Under the pieces are notes generated by a model that saw only the letters and a list, made by a program, of their open reading frames with translations, was not told where the DNA came from and did no database searches. From Acidobacteriaceae bacterium (lineage in GTDB: Bacteria; Acidobacteriota; Terriglobia; Terriglobales; Acidobacteriaceae): a DNA stretch of 64,000 nucleotides. Within the stretch, counting starts at the first letter, position 1, and each line of letters opens with the position of its first letter. Of the stretch, positions 16,323 through 24,767 are shown piece after piece. Location of the stretch: NCBI GenBank assembly GCA_003139095.1, contig PLHW01000074.1:55332-119331 (forward strand), written 5' to 3'. Position numbers and translations under genes: made by a program.

Positions 16323-16477
16323 ATCGGGTCGTCGTGAAATCGGGTCACAGCGCGATCCGGCCATCGCTCCATCTGAAAAGCAGGGGTTTGTTTTTAGGTT
16401 TTTAGATGACCCGATGACCCGATGAAAAAATGACCCGATTTAAGAATGACCCGATGGAAAGATGGCCCGATAGTCAG
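16323..16477 (+). repeat. two-armed octad repeat upstream of a secreted protein gene
   Basis: The right arm (16406-16477) is nine consecutive 8-base units, all starting AT; four are exactly ATGACCCG (16406, 16414, 16430, 16446) and a fifth is ATGGCCCG. The left arm (16323-16378) is seven 8-base units on the opposite sense, with ATCGGGTC at 16323 and 16339. The arms face each other over a 27-base T-rich spacer and would fold into a long imperfect hairpin. The right arm ends two bases before the GGAGG of the next gene. This is the only locus with period 8 rather than 7. Confidence 0.85.
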
Positions 16478-16488
16478 ACGGAGGTCCT

Positions 16489-16944
16489 ATGCACAAATTT
16501 ACTTTTCTCTTAACCGTACTCATACTGCTCGGCTCGATCGACGCCCTCGCGCAACCCGCCACCGCCAAGCCCTTCGACGGCAACTGGCTCACCAAGATGA
16601 CTTGCGAACCGAAAGGCAATACCGAGGGTTACACATGGCGGTTTCCCGGCATAGTCCAGGACGGCAACTTCCGCGGTGAGCACGGCACAGCGGGAGACCC
16701 TGGCTACCTGCTCATCGAAGGCAAGATCGCCGACGACGGCAAAGCCAAGCTCTCCGCCAACGGCGTCGTTGCCTCCAGAAAATATGCCCGCGGAGTGCTC
16801 GCCCGCAAAGGCGAAGAGTACAGTTACAACATCAAGGCGCAGTTCAAGGACGCGGAAGGCACCGGCGCCCGCGACGAAGGCCTGGGCATAGTAGGCCGCC
16901 CCTGCACCTTCGACTTCACCAAGCAACCCCCTGCCGACCACTAG
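16489..16944 (+). CDS. secreted hypothetical protein (151 aa)
   Basis: A signal peptide (FLLTVLILLGSIDALAQ) precedes a mature part of about 130 residues starting FDGNWLTKMTCEPKG and ending in a region with RPCTFDF. The two cysteines could pair. The FDGNW start and the phrases LIEGKIADDGKAKLSANG resemble small beta-barrel proteins that report on sugars or metabolites in other soil bacteria, but no family can be named. GGAGG lies eight bases before the ATG. It sits alone between the octad repeat and the HDLNN mini-gene. Confidence 0.75.
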   Translation: MHKFTFLLTVLILLGSIDALAQPATAKPFDGNWLTKMTCEPKGNTEGYTWRFPGIVQDGNFRGEHGTAGDPGYLLIEGKIADDGKAKLSANGVVASRKYARGVLARKGEEYSYNIKAQFKDAEGTGARDEGLGIVGRPCTFDFTKQPPADH

Positions 16945-16989
16945 GAGCTAATTGTTTAGCTTGGTTGTGCTCGCAAATGGCTGGCAAAC

Positions 16990-17211
16990 CTATCCGGCTC
17001 TAGTTCCTGGCTGCCCATAGTCACACGGACGCTCCGCAATGCGCTCGGCCATGTGCTCCGCGGCAGCTCGGATGAAGCTCAGATGTTTGGTTGACTCAAC
17101 GCCTGTGACCACGTGCTCAAGCAGCGCGCATCTTTTAAGGATCACTATTAGGTCGTTGTTCAGATCGTGCGCCAGAAGGCAACGCTCGGAGCCCGGATGT
17201 CGTTTTTCCAT
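16990..17211 (-). CDS. mini-protein with a histidine-kinase phosphoacceptor-like helix (73 aa)
   Basis: The block CLLAHDLNNDLIVILKRC matches the H-box of HisKA-type histidine kinases (H-D-L-N-N with flanking hydrophobics), followed by LLEHV and a second helix KHLSFIRAAAEHMAERIAE. That would be a complete two-helix dimerisation and phosphotransfer hairpin. No ATP-binding domain, sensor or receiver is attached or adjacent. The ATG at 17211 follows GGAAGGA at a good distance, so I reject the longer frame to 17433. It may be a phosphorelay shuttle or a dominant-negative partner of kinases; neither is shown by sequence. Confidence 0.55.
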   Translation of the reverse strand: MEKRHPGSERCLLAHDLNNDLIVILKRCALLEHVVTGVESTKHLSFIRAAAEHMAERIAERPCDYGQPGTRAG

Positions 17212-17537
17212 TTGCCATCCTTCCTTTCCCCCTTTAGGTTGCTGAATGGTATCCGGAAGAATAGAAAAGAGTAACCAGTCCGTAAATAGCCCATAGTGGC
17301 TAAAGCGATAGCACAACAGCGTCATCAAGCGATACGCTCTTAATGAAATCAGTCTTGGCAGGTCTTGGTGCCCCACGTGTCTTCCATGGATCGGTGGCAA
17401 AGCGCTCCTCAAGCAGTTGCTTCCTGCGGCCACACATCGAATGTTTATGCCAGAATGGAGCGACCTTCAGGTCTGACGGCGGCGATGAAGGTCAACGAGC
17501 TTAATGGCGATTTTGCGTCAACCGACAAGCGAACAAC
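17212..17537. other. intergenic stretch without recognised genes
   Basis: About 325 bases between two minus-strand frames. It would contain the promoter of the HDLNN mini-gene. No RNA gene, repeat or convincing frame was recognised. Confidence 0.4.
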
Positions 17538-18104
17538 TCAGAATTGGGGCTGGATTACCGTGAGTACACGTGTGACATGCGGGTGAGCCTTAGCCTGTTG
17601 CAGGACTCGTAGGATGATGGAGCCAGCCCATGGGATGCGGTGCCCGTAGTGTTCCAGGTCCCCGACGCAACAGGTCGTCTCCCGAGGTATCTTGCCATAG
17701 GTGAGAGCAAACGTCCGCCACTTGCTCGGAGCGCGGCCAATCGGGTAATTCTCTTTGCCCCACAATTTGCCCCAGGATTCGGCCGTTCTGGTGGCTGGGT
17801 AGAGTGCGGCATTGGTCGTGATAGGCGGACGATCGTAGCCTGGATAAGGAGGGAAGAATCTCGTCCGCGAGTCGGTCTGACCCTGATTTTGTTCGAAGGT
17901 CAGGGGCAATCTTCTGTAGGTGAGATGCAGAGGCGTTTGGACTTCTGAAACTCTCGCAAATGGAACGGGGCTATCAAGAAGTCGGAACGGGATCGTCTCC
18001 ACAGGCAACGTTCCCTGCGCCCACAAGAAACGCGTGGAAAGAGCCAGCAATCCGACCAACATAATCGAAGGCGGATGCGAGAGTGAGAGAACTAAGCCGC
18101 GCAT
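17538..18104 (-). pseudogene. remnant of a secreted acidobacterial SBBP/beta-propeller protein
   Basis: The frame encodes a signal peptide (IMLVGLLALSTRFLWAQG) and then RRLPLTFEQNQGQTDSRTRF, which matches the conserved 'LPLSFEANQGQTD' opening of large SBBP-repeat proteins common in acidobacteria. Those proteins are usually well over 700 residues; here only 188 remain, and nothing after the motif resembles the repeat domain. The tail (ILRVLQQAKAHPHVTRVL) is unrelated to it. The simplest reading is a truncated and partly rearranged gene. It could still be expressed as a short secreted protein. Confidence 0.45.
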
Positions 18105-18512
18105 CGACTTTTCCTTTTGTAAGCGCCTGCGGTCGAGCTAGCGCCCCTCTTTCAATCGCAAGGGCTCAAGGTTGGCGAAGAACGGCGCGGTGGGTCTTTG
18201 TGGTTAAAGCGATTCTAGACAGTTCTCAGATGTATGTCTGGTCAAGATTGCACACTAACCCCCGAAGTGGGCGCGCAGTCAACTGTTGGGTGGCGGGGCC
18301 AATGAGCGTAATGGTGTTTCGCCAACCGATACGTGGCCGGGATCTGCGAACGGTGTCATTGACAATTTTTCAAGTCTCTCCTACGATGACGCCGGGTAAA
18401 TGGTCTCGCCTCTTTGAAGCTCCCCTTCATTGAGCCTCACCCCCAAGAGACGAACTTGAGCCACCCCCTCGACGGGTTGCGAGTAAGCAGTTCGTCAAGA
18501 CATGAGGGCTAC
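18105..18512. other. leader region before the first VCBS gene
   Basis: About 400 bases with no recognised gene. It includes a good promoter at 18359-18387. The rest shows no repeat or RNA structure that I can support. Confidence 0.4.
18359..18387 (+). promoter_or_regulatory. sigma-70-type promoter for the VCBS gene
   Basis: A consensus -35 TTGACA (18359-18364) is followed after exactly 17 bases by TACGAT (18382-18387). The expected transcript start near 18394 leaves a leader of about 120 bases before the ATG at 18513. Confidence 0.55.
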
Positions 18513-20186
18513 ATGAAACGAACTCCGCCTCTCTCCTCGTTTCTATTTGCAACCATTCGCATCCGGGCACTCGCGACGGTCATTCTTGGTTTGATTCTCA
18601 CACTCGGCCTCGCTGCGTCCGCGCAAAGCGGTCATGGCCCGCGCGACACTGCGGCATTGGCCAGTGCGGGCAGCAACATCAATACGGACACGACGTTTCA
18701 GGCCGCAGTCAGCTACGGCTCCGGGGGGTATCAAGCCACCTCAGTAGCGGTGGCCGACGTGAACGGAGACGGTATTCCCGATCTGATTGTCGCCCATGCA
18801 TGCGAGAGCAGCACGAATTGCAACTATGGCGCGATCGGCGTGCTGCTCGGCAACGGTGACGGGACCTTTCAGCCGGCGGTAGCCTACAGCTCGGGCGGCG
18901 ATGAGGCAACAGGTGTGACGGTGGCGGACGTAAATCAGGACGGCAAACCCGATCTCATCGTTTCCAATTTTTGCGTGAATAGCCTCAATTGCTCCAGTAC
19001 CGGCGAATATGGCGGAGTGGCTGTGTTGCTGGGCAACGGCGACGGTACGTTTCAGGCTGCAGTGTCTTACTCCTCAACCGGCTATTACACGTTTGGCGTG
19101 GCCGTCGCCGATGTTAATGGAGATGGCAAGCCGGATATCGCATTGGCGAATGATTGGATCGCCTATGGTAATGCCTTCGGCTCCGCCAGCGTGCTTTTGG
19201 CCAATGGTAGCGGAGGCTTCGAACCAGGCATGACCTACGCGGCGGGAGCTGGCGTCGATACGCATGCTGTGGCCATCGCCGATGTCAATGGAGACGGCAA
19301 GCCCGATCTGCTGCTTGCCAATGCGCAATTCAACCAATACGGGGCGTCGGTAGCGGTGCTGTTGGGCAATGGCGACGGTACTTTCCAGACAGCGGTCAAC
19401 TACAACTCAGGCGGCGATGTGGCCGACTCCGTGGCCGTAGCGGATATAAATGGGGACGGGAATGCGGACATCGTAGTGGGCAACGCTTGTAACCTCGAAA
19501 ATGATCATTGCTACCAGGGGGCAGGGTCGGTGGGCGTGCTGCTGGGCAATGGCGACGGCACCTTCCAGCCTGTGGTGCTCTATGGTTCCGGCGGCTACTC
19601 GGGCAATTCCGTAACCAGCAATTCCCTAGCGGTAGTGGATGTAAACCGCGATGGCAAGCTCGATCTCATTGTCGCAAATTACTGCGGGTTTAATTCCTGT
19701 GGCGAGCAGAGCCCTGGCATCGTCGCGGTGCTGTGGGGCAACGGCGATGGAACTTTCCAGAACGCAGTATCTTATGGCTCGGGCGGCGACGCGGCCTCTT
19801 CGGTCGCTGTCGCCGACTTCAACGGAGACGGTCTGCCCGATCTGGTTGTTGCAAACTACTGTATGAGCAGTGGAGACTGTTCGAGCAGCGTTGTGGGCGT
19901 GCTGCTGGGCGCCTACGCCCAGACGATCACATTCACCACCAACGCACCCTCGAGGGCTCTCGTCGGCCGCAGCTTCACGGTCGCCGCCACCGGCGGCGGG
20001 AGCGGTAATCCGGTGATTTTCACGAGTGCTGGATCGTGCTCGAACGCGGGTCCGACCTACACCATGACGAGCGGTAAGGGGACTTGTGAGGTGATCGCCA
20101 ATCAGGCAGGGAACTCGCAATACGGACCGGCCCCGCAGGTGACCGAATCGGTAATCGCAACCCAGTCTTCGCCGGTTCGACGTTAG
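18513..20186 (+). CDS. secreted VCBS/FG-GAP seven-blade propeller protein
   Basis: 557 aa. The signal peptide (ALATVILGLILTLGLAASAQ) is followed by seven repeats of about 60 residues, each with a calcium-binding loop such as VADVNGDGIPDL and a closing VLLGNGDGTF. Seven repeats suit a closed beta-propeller. Five blades carry two cysteines in the same loop, for example ACESSTNC, which probably form blade-local disulfides. The C-terminus (ITFTTNAPSRALVG onward) looks like an Ig-like domain with one more cysteine pair. I chose the ATG at 18513 because a signal peptide starts there and GAGGG lies upstream. It is convergent with a paralogue ending at 20354. Confidence 0.88.
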   Translation: MKRTPPLSSFLFATIRIRALATVILGLILTLGLAASAQSGHGPRDTAALASAGSNINTDTTFQAAVSYGSGGYQATSVAVADVNGDGIPDLIVAHACESSTNCNYGAIGVLLGNGDGTFQPAVAYSSGGDEATGVTVADVNQDGKPDLIVSNFCVNSLNCSSTGEYGGVAVLLGNGDGTFQAAVSYSSTGYYTFGVAVADVNGDGKPDIALANDWIAYGNAFGSASVLLANGSGGFEPGMTYAAGAGVDTHAVAIADVNGDGKPDLLLANAQFNQYGASVAVLLGNGDGTFQTAVNYNSGGDVADSVAVADINGDGNADIVVGNACNLENDHCYQGAGSVGVLLGNGDGTFQPVVLYGSGGYSGNSVTSNSLAVVDVNRDGKLDLIVANYCGFNSCGEQSPGIVAVLWGNGDGTFQNAVSYGSGGDAASSVAVADFNGDGLPDLVVANYCMSSGDCSSSVVGVLLGAYAQTITFTTNAPSRALVGRSFTVAATGGGSGNPVIFTSAGSCSNAGPTYTMTSGKGTCEVIANQAGNSQYGPAPQVTESVIATQSSPVRR

Positions 20187-20353
20187 CCCACCACGGCGTT
20201 AGCTAAGGCAATGACGAATGAGCGTAACAGAGAATTTAACGCCAACTATGCCGGGCGACATCGCCGGTCCTCGTGTTGGAGATGGCAGACTGCAGCACTT
20301 CAGCCGACGTTGATTGCAGCTACAACTGCGTCCCTTCGGGACGCCCTGGGCTA

Positions 20354-22357
20354 CTATTCGACTAGGTGGGTAAGCTGCGCGGAGCTTTGACAGTAATAGT
20401 CGTCGGTCTGGTAAACCGCCGTGATAACGTGCGTTCCCTGCGAGAGTCCCGAGGTGACATAAACAGCGATTTCATTTTTCAAAGGCGCCGAGCCGAGGAG
20501 ATTGCTCCCGTCGTAGAAACTGACAGGCTCGCCATTCAGGGGCTTTCCTTTACCGTGAGAAGAGATGGCGGCTCTGAATGTGACCGGCTTGCCAAGCTTG
20601 GAGGGCGAGTGGGAGCCGTGCAGTGACATTGTGGTGGGGGAACAGATGTACTCGTCGAGAATGCCGGACGTGCTCGAGGCCTCTTGTTGCAGAACGCCGG
20701 AATAGAAAGCGGCGACTAACTCAGGGGCATCTACCTGGCTGTTGTATTCAGTGGTAAATGTCGCCTGATTGTTTACTAAGGGCACGGTCACAGAATCGAA
20801 ATAGATACTCCAGTCCATAAACGTGACCGTCCCTGCCGCCGTGCCGCCGGTTTGGGATGAGACGATAGCGGTGTAAGTGACCTGGCTGCCTAAAGGCACC
20901 GGGTTAACGCTTGGGACCAGGGAGATTGTTGTTGCGGGCGCGCCTGTATTGTTCAGAAGCACAGCGGCAGCAGCTTTGATTTTTTCGGTTTCGTTGCCCG
21001 TGATCGCGGCCAAAACGTCCGGCAGGCCGTCCCCATTCACGTCCCCGACGGCGATGGAACTCGTGGCGGAGTACTCGATCCCCGTACTGTAAGTAACGGG
21101 GACCTGAAAGGTGCCATCGCCGTTGCCCAGCAGCACGCCGATCTGCGCTTCGTCGGCGGCGCAGAACAAGCCGACGCAGGCGTTCATAACCAGATCTGGA
21201 ATTCCATCGCCATTCATGTCGGCAATTACGAGCGCCGACGAGTACCAATAACCGCCCCAATCGAAAGTGGTCGGCCACTGAAATGTGCCGTCGCCATTGC
21301 CCAGCAGTACGTCCAAGCAGGTCTCGTCGCTGGCGCCGGCGCAGCGCGAATCAAATCCAGTGGTCGTAACGAGGTCCGGAATTCCGTCGCCGTTTACATC
21401 GCCGATCGCAACCACGCCCATTTGCCCGCCGGGAACGTAGGCTATGGCCGGTTGGAACGTGCCGTCGCCGTTGCCCAGCAGTACACCAATACTGCCCACG
21501 TCGCAGTTGTCCGGAGCCTCACAGAAATTGCCTACGACGATGTCAAGAATGCCGTCGCCTCGCAGGTCGGCGACAGCAGCATAAAACGCGTCGGAGCCGC
21601 CCGAGGGGTACTCCACGGCTTTTTGGAATGTGCCGTCGCCGTTGCCCAGCAGCACACTGACAGCGCCGCCGGGGGAGGCGCAGGCAAAATTCACGCATGC
21701 GTCGGCCACCACCAGATCGGGGATGCCATCACGGTTCAGGTCGCCGATGGCCACGGACCCCGCGACCAACCCGACCGAGCTATAGGTGACGGGTGACTGG
21801 AAGGTGCCATCGCCATTGCCAAGAAAGACGCTGATAATCCCATTGGCGGAGTAGCCGGAGCACCAATACTGCCCATAATGGTCAAAAGGCTTCAGACACT
21901 GGTTGGCGACGACGATATCAGGGATGCCGTTACCGGTGAGGTCTGCGATGGCAACCGATACGGCCATGTATCCGCCGGAATCATAGGTAATGGGATTTTG
22001 AAAGGTGCCATCGCCGTTACCCAGCATGACGCTGATTTGGCCATCTCCAAGACAGTAACCCTGCTTGCTAACGCTCTGGCAGGCGTTGGCGACAACCATG
22101 TCGAGCTTGCCATCACCGTTCAGATCGGCGACGGCCACAGAATCTGCGCCAAATCCCGCGATTGGGTAGATGACCGGGTTCAAGAGGTTGAAAGGGCCCG
22201 TAGCCTGGGTGGGCGCATGGTCGGGAAATCCTTTTCCTCTATGCGCGGCGAGCCAATGGCCCTCGGCGGCGGAGATGGACTGTCCTGAAGCCAGTGCGGC
22301 GAGGAAAAAGGCCAGCGTCAAAAGGGAGAATGAAAAGCCGGAGCGGCGAGGGGTCAT
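20354..22357 (-). CDS. secreted VCBS/FG-GAP propeller protein with Ig-like domains
   Basis: 667 aa. Signal peptide FSLLTLAFFLAALASGQS, then seven blades with loops such as VADLNGDGKLDMVVANAC and VLLGNGDGTF. Six blades have a cysteine pair in the loop after the calcium site. Two Ig-like domains follow: TTISLVPSVNPVPLGSQVTY onward, and TTMSLHGSHSPSKLGKPVTF onward, of the Big_3/Ig_3 kind often attached to surface proteins. The ATG at 22357 is preceded by GGAGGT, deciding the start against the longer frame. It faces its plus-strand paralogue, from which it differs mainly by the extra Ig domains. An extracellular adhesion or matrix role is likely. Confidence 0.88.
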   Translation of the reverse strand: MTPRRSGFSFSLLTLAFFLAALASGQSISAAEGHWLAAHRGKGFPDHAPTQATGPFNLLNPVIYPIAGFGADSVAVADLNGDGKLDMVVANACQSVSKQGYCLGDGQISVMLGNGDGTFQNPITYDSGGYMAVSVAIADLTGNGIPDIVVANQCLKPFDHYGQYWCSGYSANGIISVFLGNGDGTFQSPVTYSSVGLVAGSVAIGDLNRDGIPDLVVADACVNFACASPGGAVSVLLGNGDGTFQKAVEYPSGGSDAFYAAVADLRGDGILDIVVGNFCEAPDNCDVGSIGVLLGNGDGTFQPAIAYVPGGQMGVVAIGDVNGDGIPDLVTTTGFDSRCAGASDETCLDVLLGNGDGTFQWPTTFDWGGYWYSSALVIADMNGDGIPDLVMNACVGLFCAADEAQIGVLLGNGDGTFQVPVTYSTGIEYSATSSIAVGDVNGDGLPDVLAAITGNETEKIKAAAAVLLNNTGAPATTISLVPSVNPVPLGSQVTYTAIVSSQTGGTAAGTVTFMDWSIYFDSVTVPLVNNQATFTTEYNSQVDAPELVAAFYSGVLQQEASSTSGILDEYICSPTTMSLHGSHSPSKLGKPVTFRAAISSHGKGKPLNGEPVSFYDGSNLLGSAPLKNEIAVYVTSGLSQGTHVITAVYQTDDYYCQSSAQLTHLVE

Positions 22358-22893
22358 ACGGACCTCCGGTGAAAATGACGGGAGAAATCTTACACGCAAC
22401 CGGAGGTGATGTCTGTGACATTTCAATTAAATGTCTCTCAGAGTCTCCGCCGAATGGCAAAGTCGTAATGTTCTCGAACGACCAGACGGAACTGGGAACG
22501 GCCATGTGAATCCCTAGTTCTTGACATGGCTCTCCTCCCCCAAATGAGTGTGGGGTAGTTGGCGAGAGCAGGCGATGTCGCAAGCTTGCGCCTTTATTTC
22601 GCCTTTTTGAAGGTCAATGACTGTAAACGCGATGTTACACGAATTGACCCTTCCGGATATTTCGACGGCCATCTTTGACCTCGATCATTCGCGGGCAGGT
22701 AGTAACGATGACCCTTGTGCGATAAAGAGCCACCTCCGGGCCATATCCGGACGCCAACATCAGTGCCATTGTAGATGGATGTTCGCTCCCTCCATTCCTC
22801 CCTCCACAGGAGACGTGAACCGCGACTAGGACGCAGCAGTAGCCATTCGTTGAGTCAAGAAGAAAAACCAGGTTCAAACCGAGGAGAATTATC
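22358..22893. other. divergent intergenic region
   Basis: About 535 bases between divergent secreted-protein genes, so it should hold both promoters. On the minus strand CAGACA-17 bases-TAAGAT could serve the VCBS gene, though the match to consensus is partial. No RNA gene, repeat or credible coding frame was recognised. Confidence 0.4.
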
Positions 22894-24162
22894 ATGCTCG
22901 AAAGACGTCAACGTGTGGCTCCGAGTGCCCTGACTCTGGCTTTGCTTTCCGCTCTGCTGCTAATTGTCGCTCGTCCAGCGCAGGCCCAAATCGAGGCTGT
23001 TCTTTACAACTTCTGTTATACGGGCTACTGCTCTGACGGCCAGCATCCCGAGTCCCGCCTCACCGTTGACGGCGCCGGCAACTTGTACGGGACGACCCAC
23101 GATGGCGGTTGCCCCGGAGACGGGAATTGCGGGCGCGGGGTAGTGTTTGAGATTTCGCCGAACGGTCAGGACAACGGCGGCGAAACCGTGCTCTATACCT
23201 TTTGCTCCGAAGGCGGCGATAACTGCACGGACGGCGCAAATCCAAACTACTCCTACGTGATGTTCGACAGCGCTGGAAACCTGTACGGAACCACGATCAG
23301 CGGCGGCGCCTACGGTTACGGGGTCGTGTTCGAGTTGAGTCCGGTGGGAGGCGCCTGGACGGAAGCGGTCCTCTACAGCTTTACAGGCGGCGCGGACGGC
23401 GGCTTTCCGGTCAACGGATTAATCATGGACAAGGCAGGCAATCTCTACGGCACCGTCAAAGTAAGCAACAACGGACAGGGAGGAGGAGGCGTGTTCGAGC
23501 TGAACCCCTCCGGTGGGGGCTGGACCGAGCAACTGATCTACGGCGCAGAACAGGGCAATTATTCTGGCCTGACCACGGATGCCGCAGGAAACATCTTCGG
23601 CACTACCGTGTCGTCAGTATTTGAGCTGTCGCCGAATGGGCAAGGTGGTTGGAATCCGAAGGTGCTCTACACCTTTACGCTCAACGGCAAGGATGGCTAC
23701 CAACCGGAGAACGCTCCGGTGTCCGATGGAGCCGGCAATCTTTACGGAACGACCGTGAATGGCGGCGCCAAGAACGCTGGAACCGTCTACGAGCTGATTT
23801 CTGGAAAGAAGGGAAAATGGACTGAGAAGGTTCTCTACTCCTTCAAGGGCAAAGGAGACAGCGCGAATCCGTGGGGTGGTGTGGTCTTGGATGCGGCAGG
23901 CAATATTTTTGGCACTACGACGTATGTCGACAACTCCTGCGGCTGTGACGGAACTGTTTTCGAGTTGGTAGCCCCAGTTGGAAAGGGCACGTACAAGGAG
24001 AAGGTCCTCTGGGATTTCAATCGGAATGGCGAGGGCGGAGTGAACCCGACGGGCAGCCTGATTATGGACAGCGCGGGCAATCTCTACGGCACGACCGAGT
24101 ATGGCGGAGTGGAGGCTTATGGCGGCCCTAACTCCGGCGTTGTTTTCGAACTCACCCCGTAG
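22894..24162 (+). CDS. secreted GloVer-type (TIGR03803) tandem-repeat protein
   Basis: 422 aa. A signal peptide (LALLSALLLIVARPAQAQ) leads to about seven repeats of 50-60 residues with the consensus DxAGNLYGTTxxGG and FELxP. Examples are DGAGNLYGTTHDGG and DSAGNLYGTTEYGG. This is the repeat named GloVer after its motif, abundant in acidobacteria and planctomycetes; the fold is probably a propeller. The function is unknown. GGAG lies upstream of the ATG. Cysteine-rich loops occur only in the first two repeats. It is unrelated in sequence to the adjacent VCBS proteins but shares their likely extracellular location. Confidence 0.9.
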   Translation: MLERRQRVAPSALTLALLSALLLIVARPAQAQIEAVLYNFCYTGYCSDGQHPESRLTVDGAGNLYGTTHDGGCPGDGNCGRGVVFEISPNGQDNGGETVLYTFCSEGGDNCTDGANPNYSYVMFDSAGNLYGTTISGGAYGYGVVFELSPVGGAWTEAVLYSFTGGADGGFPVNGLIMDKAGNLYGTVKVSNNGQGGGGVFELNPSGGGWTEQLIYGAEQGNYSGLTTDAAGNIFGTTVSSVFELSPNGQGGWNPKVLYTFTLNGKDGYQPENAPVSDGAGNLYGTTVNGGAKNAGTVYELISGKKGKWTEKVLYSFKGKGDSANPWGGVVLDAAGNIFGTTTYVDNSCGCDGTVFELVAPVGKGTYKEKVLWDFNRNGEGGVNPTGSLIMDSAGNLYGTTEYGGVEAYGGPNSGVVFELTP

Positions 24163-24767
24163 GACGTTCGTCCCCGGCCGATGAGTGTCGATCGCGATGT
24201 TTCGCCAACCATCCGCCACAATCCTCTGCCCCATTTCCATATCACAAAACGCACCCCTCAGGTGCTATTTAAATGGTTATAAAATTTCGTGCAAGAAGTT
24301 GACAACTCAGTAACCAGCCAAAAACCTCTTGACTTAGCCGACAGAAGATTCACACTGGAATAAAGAGCGCAAAGCGCCGTGTAACCAAGCTCATTGACAA
24401 CAGGCAGCGGGAGAGAAAGTGCAGCAATTAGCGCCCGCGCTGCCACCTCAGCGAGCAAGCATCCCTTTATTATTCAATACTTTACATGTAAGTTATTATC
24501 TTTGAATACTTTACGAGGAAGCAGCGAGATTACGAAGAAAAATTGAAAAAAACGCACTTAATCGCAAGATTATATTATAGTTACAAGCAATAAGTTCAAC
24601 TCCATATTTTTGAATACTTTGCCGTCTAACTTATACTAAGCTATTGATTTTAAAAGACAGTTGCAACAGGGGGGGTAGGGGGGTACCTGGCACATCTTTC
24701 CATCGAAAAACTGATCTATGGCGGCGACGGTCTGGCCCGCACTGCCCCCGGCCCCGATGGCCGCAGC
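24163..24767. other. AT-rich intergenic region before rlmD
   Basis: About 600 bases, with the part from 24262 to 24655 clearly richer in A and T than anything else in the window. AATACTTT recurs at about 24476, 24504 and 24613. No credible gene is present; a 66-codon minus-strand frame lacks support. It ends in a G-rich tract (G7, TA, G6) at 24669-24683 just upstream of rlmD. Confidence 0.5.

Noticed and set aside
24258..24458. 66-codon minus-strand frame in the AT-rich gap
   Set aside because: There is no ribosome-binding site, no homology, and its composition follows the surrounding non-coding DNA.
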